Made by a program: the position numbers and the translations under genes. From the NCBI GenBank assembly GCA_038234815.1, contig JBBQSU010000127.1, positions 1-9,862 of the forward strand: a DNA stretch of 9,862 nt. The letters are read 5' to 3'. Below are positions 1 to 5,441 of this stretch, piece after piece. Each line of letters begins with the position of its first letter. Within the stretch, counting starts at the first letter, position 1. Under the pieces are notes generated by a model. It worked only from the letters and a program-made list of their open reading frames with translations, did not search any database and was not told where the DNA came from. The stretch is from JBBQSU01 sp038234815 (GTDB lineage: Bacteria; Planctomycetota; Phycisphaerae; Tepidisphaerales; Tepidisphaeraceae).

Positions 1-643
1 CGATCTGTTGTTGCAAGGTGGAATCCAGCACGGAGATCGTGGCATCAGGCAGGACGGATCGCGCGCCGTCGCGAAAGGCAAACAATCGCTGGGTCAGCCG
101 GCGAGAGGAATCACCTTTGGGCATGGCAAAGCCCGCCCGGCGGACTTGTCGCTGGGTTTCAATCGCCCGGTCCAGGTCGCGCGCCATCTGCCCCAGCAGT
201 CTCAAGTCCTCCGCCGAAAACTCCTGCGCCTTGGTGTTCCTGATAACGTGCAACGCCCCGGCGTATCCGCTCAGGATCGGGCTGCGCAAGGCTACGGCCG
301 CTGCCCGATCCGCCCGATAAATTTGCCGAATCTTTTCTTCATACAGCCCGGTGCTGGCCACCTCGGCCATGCACACGGGCTGGCGGCGTATGATGGCCTG
401 CCAGGTCATGGCGTCCTCCCTCGCCAGCGCCTTGGAATATGCCGTGATAATCCGATCATCCACCCGGGCAGACTGCACCAGTTGCAGCATTGCGCCCGGT
501 CCGGTGGTGATGATCCACGCGGCTTGAAGGTTCAGCCGCCGGGCGAGAATCTCAAAAAACCGCGCGTAGTCCACCACATCGTCGTGATAGAAACGTTCAT
601 CCTCTTCCAGCGAATTTGTATCGGCCACAGGTGTCGTCATCAT
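1..643 (-). CDS. GAF-type sensory regulator, N-terminal part (probably AraC family), cut by window edge
   Basis: About 214 codons are open from an ATG-ATG pair (643/640) to the window edge without a stop. This strand is not interrupted, whereas the overlapping plus-strand frames look like shadows. The protein starts MMTTPVADTNSLEEDERF and reads as one GAF-like sensory domain: a start near ARFFEILARRLNLQAAW (about residues 27-43), a core with SPILSGYAGALHVIRN, and the closing helix EFSAEDLRLLGQMARDLDRA typical of GAF domains. The region after it (RLFAFRDGARSVLPDA) resembles the linker of GAF-AraC regulators that I associate with Phycisphaerae, so an AraC helix-turn-helix is expected beyond the edge but is not visible. 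No clear Shine-Dalgarno precedes the start. The family call is by pattern, and the ligand is unknown. Confidence 0.65.
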   Translation of the reverse strand, partial: MMTTPVADTNSLEEDERFYHDDVVDYARFFEILARRLNLQAAWIITTGPGAMLQLVQSARVDDRIITAYSKALAREDAMTWQAIIRRQPVCMAEVASTGLYEEKIRQIYRADRAAAVALRSPILSGYAGALHVIRNTKAQEFSAEDLRLLGQMARDLDRAIETQRQVRRAGFAMPKGDSSRRLTQRLFAFRDGARSVLPDATISVLDSTLQQQI

Positions 644-883
644 ACCCAATCCAAAAGTATTCGATTCAGTTTTGTCCGATAAACCATGTGGCTTCAAGAC
701 CACATCCACACCACTTTAACGGCCAATTTGAGGCTTTTCGGCATCAACCAGAACAGTCGGTTCGATCGGCCGGTCGGTCAACACCGATTTTCTGCTCCGC
801 ATCGCCATTTCCTCTGCCAACTTTTCATGCCCAGCCCGCCCGGCACGCCGGTTGTTAGCTTCTGGGGCAACAAGGAGCTGCTT
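644..883. other. Non-coding gap upstream of the GAF regulator
   Basis: I see no gene here on either strand. It should hold the promoter of the leftward GAF regulator. The one structured item is an inverted repeat at 686-705, ATGTGG and CCACAT separated by 8 bases, about 45 bp upstream of the regulator start. It could be an operator or a weak hairpin, and no T-tract follows it on either strand. Confidence 0.4.
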
Positions 884-970
884 ATGATCGCGTTGGCTCA
901 GACATTTTTCACCGAACGCAAAATGAAGATCGCGCTGCTGACCCTGGCGACGTTCGCAGCCCTTTGCTAA
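884..970 (+). CDS. Possible 28-residue hydrophobic small protein
   Basis: This short frame starts at an ATG placed 6 bases after a good Shine-Dalgarno, AAGGAG at 872-877. It encodes 28 residues: a polar start (MIALAQTFFTERK) followed by MKIALLTLATFAALC and a stop. The second half looks like a signal peptide or lipoprotein leader ending exactly at the cysteine, with nothing after it. An internal ATG at 923 would give a 15-residue peptide. It overlaps the end of the convergent Fur-family gene by 4 bases. It may be a real hydrophobic micro-protein, the stump of a broken lipoprotein gene, or chance. The ribosome site favours translation, but the size gives no statistical support. Confidence 0.3.
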   Translation: MIALAQTFFTERKMKIALLTLATFAALC

Positions 971-1476
971 GCGCGCTTTCCCTTGCCTTCCGGGCTGACC
1001 GCGAAAATATGAAACTGGTGCGATAGCGGCTCAAAATCATGCTGCCGGCAAATTTCGTCGCGCAGCAGCCGTAGCTTCTCACTCGAAAATTCAATCACCT
1101 TTCCTGTCGCCACACAGATCAAGTAGTCGTTTTGCTGTCGCCCGGCGATCACCTCATAGTAAGACTGCTTGTTGTCGAAAAAGACCTGCTTGAGAATCCC
1201 GGCATCCTGCAAATGGGCCAGCGTCCGATAAACCGTCGCCCGGCTCACGCGTTGCTCGCGCCCGCGCAGTTCGGCCGCCAAACCCTCCGGCTCGAACAGT
1301 CCCTTGTTCCGCAAAACCGCATCGAGAATAATCGCGCGCTCGGGAGTGAACTTCAGTTTCTCCCCGTGCAGATATCGCCGAAACACCGCACAGACCGGCT
1401 CAAAAGGCAACGCCTCCCGATCGACATTCCCCGAACGTCGCGGAAGATTCGACAGGATGTGGGCTGGCTCGGCCAT
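967..1476 (-). CDS. Fur-family transcriptional regulator with eroded metal motifs
   Basis: This is a 169-residue protein of the Fur superfamily, metal-responsive DNA-binding repressors acting as cytoplasmic dimers. The winged helix begins at about residue 31 (VFRRYLHGEKLKFTPERAII), and the recognition helix region RVSRATVYRTLAHLQDAGIL is at 76-95. The dimerisation domain follows with DYLICVATGKVIEF at 117-130. Canonical Fur has HHDH before LIC and a CxxC just after; here these read QNDY and C121-V-A-T124, so three of the four HHDH positions and the second cysteine are changed. Glu141 and His153, at positions usually used as ligands, remain. The roughly 30-residue N-terminal extension is long for E. 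coli Fur. The start lacks a strong ribosome site (GAGAA only). Family membership is secure. Iron response is doubtful, so no fur, zur or perR name is given. Confidence 0.9.
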   Translation of the reverse strand: MAEPAHILSNLPRRSGNVDREALPFEPVCAVFRRYLHGEKLKFTPERAIILDAVLRNKGLFEPEGLAAELRGREQRVSRATVYRTLAHLQDAGILKQVFFDNKQSYYEVIAGRQQNDYLICVATGKVIEFSSEKLRLLRDEICRQHDFEPLSHQFHIFAVSPEGKGKRA

Positions 1477-1480
1477 TGGC

Positions 1481-1624
1481 TTAATTCTCGATTTTCAGAC
1501 CGGAGGAAAGTCTATGCCCACCGGCACCGGCTTGCAAAGCTCGCGGGCCGTGATTGCCAGGAGCCGCCCGTCCTTCTGACCCGAAACAGGTGGTGCTTCG
1601 ACAACGATGCAATCTAAAAGTCAT
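1481..1624 (-). CDS. Possible 47-residue leader frame upstream of the Fur-family gene
   Basis: This short minus-strand frame starts with ATG at 1624 after AGGAG (1635-1631) with a 6-base spacer. Its stop lies 4 bases before the Fur-family ATG, a spacing that would permit translational coupling to a gene whose own ribosome site is weak. Its product (MTFRLHRCRSTTCFGSEGRA and on) is arginine-rich and low in structure, like an out-of-frame read. The neighbouring frame at 1495-1620 instead reads like natural protein (IVVEAPPVSGQKDGRLLAI, then TARELCKPVPVGIDFPPV and a stop) but has no start codon. Either this is a leader frame, or the segment is the 3' remnant of an older gene. Confidence 0.22.
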   Translation of the reverse strand: MTFRLHRCRSTTCFGSEGRAAPGNHGPRALQAGAGGHRLSSGLKIEN

Positions 1625-1976
1625 CCCTTTCTCCTAAGTAATTGCAAATAAGTAGGTTACGGAATTTTGTCTCGAAAAAAGGGGGTCCAAAGGGGGTCCC
1701 AAAGGGGTCCCTTCGGTGTCCCGAGGCGATTCCAACGTTCTCGACGCGCCAAAACAACGGTTTTGCAGATCCGGCTTCACCGGATGCCTGCCTCGACCCG
1801 AATCCAATTCCGACCAATGCCCGTACCGCGCAAGCACGAGCGGCTAAGAGGACATCTGCAGGTCCGGCTTGGCCGGACGATTGCCCGGGTCCGAACCTAA
1901 AACGGACCGATGAACCCGGCGCGCTAGCGCCGGTGGCCAACAGGGCAACCAAGTCGATCAACTGGGTGGTACTCAT
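1614..1976 (-). CDS. Small protein of dispersed element copy A (unrecognised)
   Basis: This is a 120-residue frame inside element copy A. The start is well marked: AGAGGAG at 1990-1984, 7 bases before the ATG, with TAGGGTAGAGG just upstream shared with copy B. The protein begins MSTTQLIDLVALLATG, has VLLAAR at 42-47 and FGTPFGPPF at 92-100. The frame in copy B (8480-9088) has the same three blocks in the same order (MANNDLMTLIA, VLLAAC, FGTPFGPPF). The first 11 residues stay chemically similar (M, S/A, T/N, T/N, Q/D, L, I/M, x, L, V/I, A) although most codons differ. I do not recognise the family. The middle is rich in Gly, Ala, Ser and Arg and may be poorly folded. The tail after FGTPFGPPF differs between copies and may be read-through. 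No function can be assigned. Confidence 0.35.
   Translation of the reverse strand: MSTTQLIDLVALLATGASAPGSSVRFRFGPGQSSGQAGPADVLLAARACAVRALVGIGFGSRQASGEAGSAKPLFWRVENVGIASGHRRDPFGTPFGPPFFETKFRNLLICNYLGERDDF
1681..1711 (+). repeat. GGGGGTCC(C)AAA purine repeat, copy A
   Basis: Two and a half tandem units of 11-12 bp, GGGGGTCCAAA, GGGGGTCCCAAA and GGGGTCCC, follow a run of six A. Read on the minus strand they encode the FGTPFGPPF block of the element's small protein. The same array recurs at 8775-8816. Confidence 0.75.
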
Positions 1977-2005
1977 AAATATACTCCTCTACCCTACGGA
2001 CAGAA

Positions 2006-2035
2006 GTTGCGCAAATTGGCGCAAATTCGCGCAAC
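2006..2035. promoter_or_regulatory. 30-bp GCGC box 1, copy A
   Basis: An imperfect palindrome with arms GTTGCGC and GCGCAAC contains GCGC at 2009, 2019 and 2029, exactly 10 bp apart, with TTGGCGC in the centre. It lies 29 bp upstream of the small protein start on the minus strand. The even one-turn spacing suggests a protein-binding site occupied on one face of the helix. A structured leader RNA is the alternative. Confidence 0.5.
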
Positions 2036-2036
2036 T

Positions 2037-2048
2037 TGGAGTGCTCCA
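2037..2048. promoter_or_regulatory. Palindrome TGGAGTGCTCCA, copy A
   Basis: A 12-bp inverted repeat with 5-bp arms starts two bases after GCGC box 1. Copy B keeps it as a 14-bp TTGGAGTGCTCCAA at the same distance, although flanking bases differ. It is probably an operator-like site of the element. Confidence 0.4.
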
Positions 2049-2119
2049 GAATTCATTTAAGGCTTTTCGGATACAGTGCTTACAGAAAAATTTATTTTTT
2101 TTGAAAATGGCCAAATCTT

Positions 2120-2149
2120 GGTGCGCTTTTTGGCGCCAATTTGCGCACC
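2120..2149. promoter_or_regulatory. 30-bp GCGC box 2, copy A
   Basis: This has the same architecture as box 1: arms GGTGCGC and GCGCACC, and GCGC at 2123, 2133 and 2143. The centre, TTGGCGCCAA, is itself a perfect palindrome. It starts 114 bp from the start of box 1, the same distance as in copy B. Confidence 0.5.
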
Positions 2150-2357
2150 ATTTCCTTGGCCGAGCTAAAGCCGAGGACTTGCTCCAAAATCGGTCGTGGC
2201 TTTACGCCGCCGTGTCGAAACAACGAGGGAGGCTGAACCACAAGCACCCAGCGGCACGACGAACATGGCAAACCGGGATTTCCTGCAGAATGCCTCGTCG
2301 TCCGGCAGAGCCGGGCCGGCGAGCAAAAAGGGATGCCCCGACCAAAATGAACAATGG

Positions 2358-2385
2358 CCCCTTCATAGCTGAATGGATTAAGGGG
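2358..2385 (-). terminator. Weak hairpin after the GH99-like gene
   Basis: Inverted arms CCCCTT and AAGGGG, separated by 16 bases, begin 3 bases beyond the stop of the leftward GH99-like gene. The loop is long and the following minus-strand sequence has only a scattered T-rich stretch, so this would be a poor intrinsic terminator. The rest of the gap between element A and this gene (2151-2357) shows nothing that I can name. Confidence 0.22.
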
Positions 2386-2388
2386 ACC

Positions 2389-3516
2389 TCACCCTGTGAT
2401 GCCACTACTGTCGCCAAACACCGTCTTCACCGCTTCCAAATAGCCGTAGGCGTAGAGGTCATCCGGCTGGAGATAGCTCGTTTCTGTCCATTCGTTCCAG
2501 CTATTGATCGTTATCAGCGGCGGTTGATTGGGGTGGGCGATGGCGAACGCTTTGGCCTGTTCCAGCGCTTTGCGGAAGTTCTCCGGCGTGTTGTTCTTCA
2601 CTACGTCGGTTCGATACTCCCGGTAACGCGGATTGTTATCCCAGCCTACTGAAATGTGCGGAAAATAGGGGATGGTGAATTCGGATTCGATCCGAGTCCA
2701 TTCCTTGGTGACGTCAGCCATAATGTCAACGTAATCCCTGGCCACCGGCGTGAAATGGCAAAACTGGTAATGCGTCATGCTGTCGAATCCAAGGTCGGCA
2801 ACGATCTGACTGCTGGTGGCGGTCCTCCCCGTGTCCACACCACTTAAATTGACGTGCTGATTCCAATAGATCAGTTGAAGGTGGAGGCCGGGAAGTCCGG
2901 CCTTGAGCGCCTGCGATCGAAACCAATCGAACGCATCGCGCGTGGCGGCGATTCCACCCAGTCCTTTGGTGAGATTGGTCAGGTCATAAATGGAGAAAAC
3001 CGGTTTGCCATCGATCGTGTAATACGACGGATGTTTGAAATACTTTTCGATCAATCGGTTGGCGATGATTTCAAATTCCTTGCGATCGACGGCACCGCCC
3101 CAGACGACCGGGCTTTGGGGCAGGTGAGAGAGTCGCATGTCCCACACGCAGTTGGCGTCGTGGTTAGCCCACATCAGATAGAACTTGACGCGCGAATTGT
3201 TACTCGCTTTTAGGTAGCCGTCGTTCAGGCAATTTTCGAGAAACGGCCTGCGGTCGTACCAGTACCAGTCATAGATAAAGACATTGACGCCATGATCGGC
3301 GGCGGCATCGATCTGCATTTGCATTACATACGGGTCGGCCTCGTTGACATAGCCCCACAACGGCCGCCGCGGCCAGTTGTGCCCGGGAACCTTTTTCAAC
3401 GCGCTCTTAACGGTTTGCCATTCGCCGATGCCATCAGGCCAAAAGATAAGCGATCGCGGCTCGTCGCCGGTATACGAAGGCCAAATATAGGCCGCAATGT
3501 CGTAGTGTTTGTTCAT
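2389..3516 (-). CDS. GH99/WbsX-like glycan-active protein
   Basis: This is a 375-residue protein of the glycoside hydrolase 99-like (WbsX) family, a TIM-barrel group that includes endo-alpha-mannosidases and proteins of polysaccharide clusters. The supporting blocks are the N-terminal YDIAAYIWPSYTGDE, FIYDWYWYDRRPFLENCL (about 80-97), the YYTIDGKPVFSIYDL strand, and the C-terminal SWNEWTETSYLQPDD. In the last block Glu342 and Glu345 match the NEWxE pair used for catalysis in GH99 enzymes. No signal peptide is present, so it appears cytoplasmic, unlike secreted GH99 enzymes. A TTG nine bases upstream is possible, but ATG at 3516 fits the family start better; the ribosome site is weak. No glycosyltransferase or polysaccharide genes flank it, so substrate and role stay open. 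Confidence 0.82.
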   Translation of the reverse strand: MNKHYDIAAYIWPSYTGDEPRSLIFWPDGIGEWQTVKSALKKVPGHNWPRRPLWGYVNEADPYVMQMQIDAAADHGVNVFIYDWYWYDRRPFLENCLNDGYLKASNNSRVKFYLMWANHDANCVWDMRLSHLPQSPVVWGGAVDRKEFEIIANRLIEKYFKHPSYYTIDGKPVFSIYDLTNLTKGLGGIAATRDAFDWFRSQALKAGLPGLHLQLIYWNQHVNLSGVDTGRTATSSQIVADLGFDSMTHYQFCHFTPVARDYVDIMADVTKEWTRIESEFTIPYFPHISVGWDNNPRYREYRTDVVKNNTPENFRKALEQAKAFAIAHPNQPPLITINSWNEWTETSYLQPDDLYAYGYLEAVKTVFGDSSGITG

Positions 3517-3837
3517 GGTGGGCAATCCGTTTTTTTTGGATAGGACACGACGGGGTCAATGATTGTTATGTCTTTATAGCAATAACCCGCGCCGCTGCGA
3601 GCGATTCGGTTCAGATCATCTTGGTGAACACGCTGTCTTGCCTCGACGCAGCGCAGTGAATATTGCCGAGAGAATTTGGGTATCACATCTGGAAGGTGGA
3701 TCTTGGGGGAGTTCGGCATTGAAGGGAGGGAACGCGCGACACGAGGGTCGCGGAGAGCGGGCGGCTTTCAAGTTCCCGTGGTTATCGGACCGATAGCAGC
3801 AGAGCGGGTCTGCGGGGCAACACGAAGGAGTCTGGAT
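3517..3837. other. Divergent intergenic region with two dyads
   Basis: This 321-bp gap separates the leftward GH99-like gene from the rightward 200-residue protein gene and must carry both promoters. I see no convincing gene. It holds a hairpin with CGCGAC and GTCGCG arms around 6 bases at 3735-3752, and a 13-bp dyad TATCGG-A-CCGATA at 3783-3795, whose right end is 42 bases before the downstream ATG. A run of seven T lies at about 3530-3537, next to the GH99-like start. No clear -35/-10 pair was picked out. Confidence 0.4.
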
Positions 3838-4440
3838 ATGCCGGTAACCGTTGATTCTGAAACGCTCGAAGCGTCGGAAATGGGTTTGGAGACCGTTGGT
3901 CAGGTGCTGTCGCATTTGCAGCGTCGCGAGCGGCTGGTGGTGCATATTTTGATTGACGGGCAGGAGCCGGACCTGGAGCGGATGCCCGCGCTTCGGCAGA
4001 CGCGCATCGACCCACAGACCACTCTGTTTATTGAGACGACCAATCCGAAGGAAATGGCCGCAGAGGTGCTGGCGGACCTGGAGGCGCATCTTGATGACGC
4101 CGAGCGTTTGAAGGCTGAATCGGCGGACTTGCTGGCGAGCAATCAGACGGCCCGTGCGCTGGAAAAACTGAGCGGCGCGTTTCGGGTGTGGCATCATGCG
4201 CAGGAATCGGTGCAGAAGATCACCCAACTTTTGCGGCTCGATTTGTCGGCGATCAAAATCGGCAACCAGACCATGACCGAACTGTTGAATTTGTTCAGCC
4301 AGATGCTCAAACAGATCAAGCACGCGCTGGAAAATCGGGATTTTGTGTTGTTGTCGGATGTGCTGACGTATGAATCGACGCAGACAACCGCGCAGTGGCG
4401 GGAGATGATCGGCACGCTGCGGGGTGTGGTCGCGCGATAA
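3838..4440 (+). CDS. Unrecognised 200-residue helical protein
   Basis: The start is firm: AAGGAG at 3825-3830 lies 7 bases before the ATG. The 200-residue product has no signal peptide or membrane segment. Residues about 1-70 look mixed alpha/beta (LVVHILIDGQEPD, TTLFIETTNPKEMAAEVL). Residues about 75-200 are helical and amphipathic, including LLASNQTARALEKLSGAF, then LLNLFSQMLKQIKHALENRD and FVLLSDVLTYE. The closing pattern, a helix ending ALENRDFVLLSDVLTYE, faintly resembles flagellar FliS-type helical chaperones, but no flagellar gene is nearby and I would not name it. It is convergent with the next gene, with 62 bp between the stops and no obvious terminator. It is probably a cytoplasmic planctomycete hypothetical protein. 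Confidence 0.8.
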   Translation: MPVTVDSETLEASEMGLETVGQVLSHLQRRERLVVHILIDGQEPDLERMPALRQTRIDPQTTLFIETTNPKEMAAEVLADLEAHLDDAERLKAESADLLASNQTARALEKLSGAFRVWHHAQESVQKITQLLRLDLSAIKIGNQTMTELLNLFSQMLKQIKHALENRDFVLLSDVLTYESTQTTAQWREMIGTLRGVVAR

Positions 4441-4502
4441 CAGGTACGTGGCAAGATAAGCCAGTGGAACGGGATGGGCCGGTCGAATAAGCATGACATG
4501 GC

Positions 4503-5300
4503 TCAATCGGGCAAGGGCGAGGATTTCATTCGCTCGAGCAGTTTGATGCGTTCTTCGGGAGACGTTCGTGCCAGCTTCATCGAGAGCAGGCCGTTTGCAA
4601 CACTGATCTGCTCGATGCGCACGGGCACACTCGCCTTGGCGTTGGTTTGGATATACAGGTAAGGTTCGGACGGCGTATGCTGCAGCATGGCCAGGATCAG
4701 CTGGGTGACGGCGGCCTTGCGCATGGCGTCGTTGGCGAGTGCAGAAACGGACAACGCGGACTCTTCGATGACGGCGGGAAGAGACTTGCGTAACTGTTTG
4801 ACCGCGCGAGCTTTAGGCTTTTCTTGAACCACCTCCGGTAGGGGAAGAGTTCCGCCGTTGACGCGGAGCAGGTTGGGATCGAGCTGGCCGTCGGGGGTGA
4901 TTCGCGGGGCAAATTGCAGGCTGGCCAGGATGTTGCGGCCCTTCAGGTGCCCCGCGACGATGAACGCCGAATCGTCAGTATAAACTTTCAAATCCGACAG
5001 CACTTCGGCGTAGCGGTCCTTCCACTGGCTGGCCCATTTTTCTGAAAAAGATTCCAACTCATCGTTGGTCAGGGTGATCGTCATCGACCCTGCGGTACCT
5101 TCCTGCGCCCAATTGCGCAATTCGACGAGCTTATCTTCCATTGATCTCGCCTGATCGGCCGCCTGCTGGGTGGTGAGATGCCCAACGCGATACCATGCCG
5201 GCCGGGACTGCACCCGGTATACCCCGACCAGCAAAAACCCGATCACCACCAGCAGAGCTAGCGCGATCAGCAGCAACAATCGTTTGAGCCATTTCATCAT
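4503..5300 (-). CDS. Unrecognised N-terminally membrane-anchored protein
   Basis: This is a 265-residue product from the ATG-ATG pair at 5300/5297. A longer frame reaches back to 5411, but its extra 37 residues are atypical and would bury the membrane segment. Residues about 7-28 (LLLLIALALLVVIGFLLVGV), after a Lys/Arg-rich start, form one transmembrane anchor; the rest is predicted outside the cytoplasm. The soluble part begins with a helical stretch (QQAADQARSMEDKLVELRNW), then SMTITLTNDELESFSEKW and beta-rich segments such as DSAFIVAGHLKGRNILASL. This pattern of an ITLT(N/E)-DEL helix followed by strands recalls lipid-binding-like single-anchor proteins (YpmS-type), only as a loose analogy. 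It is divergent from the tail-anchored protein gene at 5442. Confidence 0.75.
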   Translation of the reverse strand: MMKWLKRLLLLIALALLVVIGFLLVGVYRVQSRPAWYRVGHLTTQQAADQARSMEDKLVELRNWAQEGTAGSMTITLTNDELESFSEKWASQWKDRYAEVLSDLKVYTDDSAFIVAGHLKGRNILASLQFAPRITPDGQLDPNLLRVNGGTLPLPEVVQEKPKARAVKQLRKSLPAVIEESALSVSALANDAMRKAAVTQLILAMLQHTPSEPYLYIQTNAKASVPVRIEQISVANGLLSMKLARTSPEERIKLLERMKSSPLPD

Positions 5301-5331
5301 TTCATGAACCGAAAAATCGTCAAAATTCGTA

Positions 5332-5361
5332 CACCCTTCACGGGGGTGAAAACTCACCCCC
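5332..5361. promoter_or_regulatory. Competing hairpins between divergent membrane-protein genes
   Basis: GGGGGTG at 5342-5348 can pair with CACCCCC at 5355-5361 (7 bp, 6-base loop), or its last five bases can pair with CACCC at 5332-5336. The two structures exclude each other. They lie 32 bp upstream of the leftward start (5300) and about 80 bp upstream of the rightward one (5442), so either leader RNA could contain them. Confidence 0.3.
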
Positions 5362-5441
5362 CTGTCCCGAGGGCGGAAATTGTATCGGGATTTTCCCCAT
5401 TGGCGATACACTGCCCTCCTAAGATTGAGTTGAGCAAGCGT

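Larger units (their letters stand above)
1674..2150 (-). repeat. Dispersed element, copy A (partner at 8768-9272)
   Basis: This stretch matches 8768-9272 in order and orientation. The shared parts are: an A-run plus GGGGGTCC-AAA repeats at the left; a GCGGCTAA-A/G-AGGACAT block near 1848; a small minus-strand frame with TAGGGTAGAGG upstream; a 30-bp GCGC box; the palindrome TGGAGTGCTCCA; an A/T-rich run containing TTATTTTTTTT; and a second GCGC box preceded by ATCTTGGTGCGCTTTTTG. The longest identical stretch is about 25 bp, ending at 2048. The middle has drifted strongly. No transposase, terminal inverted repeat or target duplication is visible. The ends are estimates from where similarity fades. 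It could be a non-autonomous mobile element or a repeated gene with its control region. Confidence 0.7.

Noticed and set aside
8..682. 224-residue plus-strand frame at the left end
   Set aside because: It is antisense to the GAF-type regulator, which has coherent domain sequence; the plus product is low in structure and has no family signal.
1514..1579. 21-codon plus-strand frame with a GGAGG site at 1502-1506
   Set aside because: The ribosome site is good, but the product is short and featureless and lies antisense to two other candidate frames; nothing else supports it.
1642..2652. 336-residue plus-strand frame across element A and the GH99-like gene end
   Set aside because: It runs through the repeat boxes and antisense to a clear GH99-like coding end; its composition is Arg/Pro-rich and no domain is seen.
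3513..3719. 68-residue minus-strand frame upstream of the GH99-like gene
   Set aside because: No ribosome site, no recognisable motif, and it lies in a divergent promoter region.
3616..4506. 296-residue minus-strand frame
   Set aside because: It is antisense to the 3838-4440 gene, which has a good Shine-Dalgarno and normal composition; the minus product is His/Gln/Arg-rich and shadow-like.
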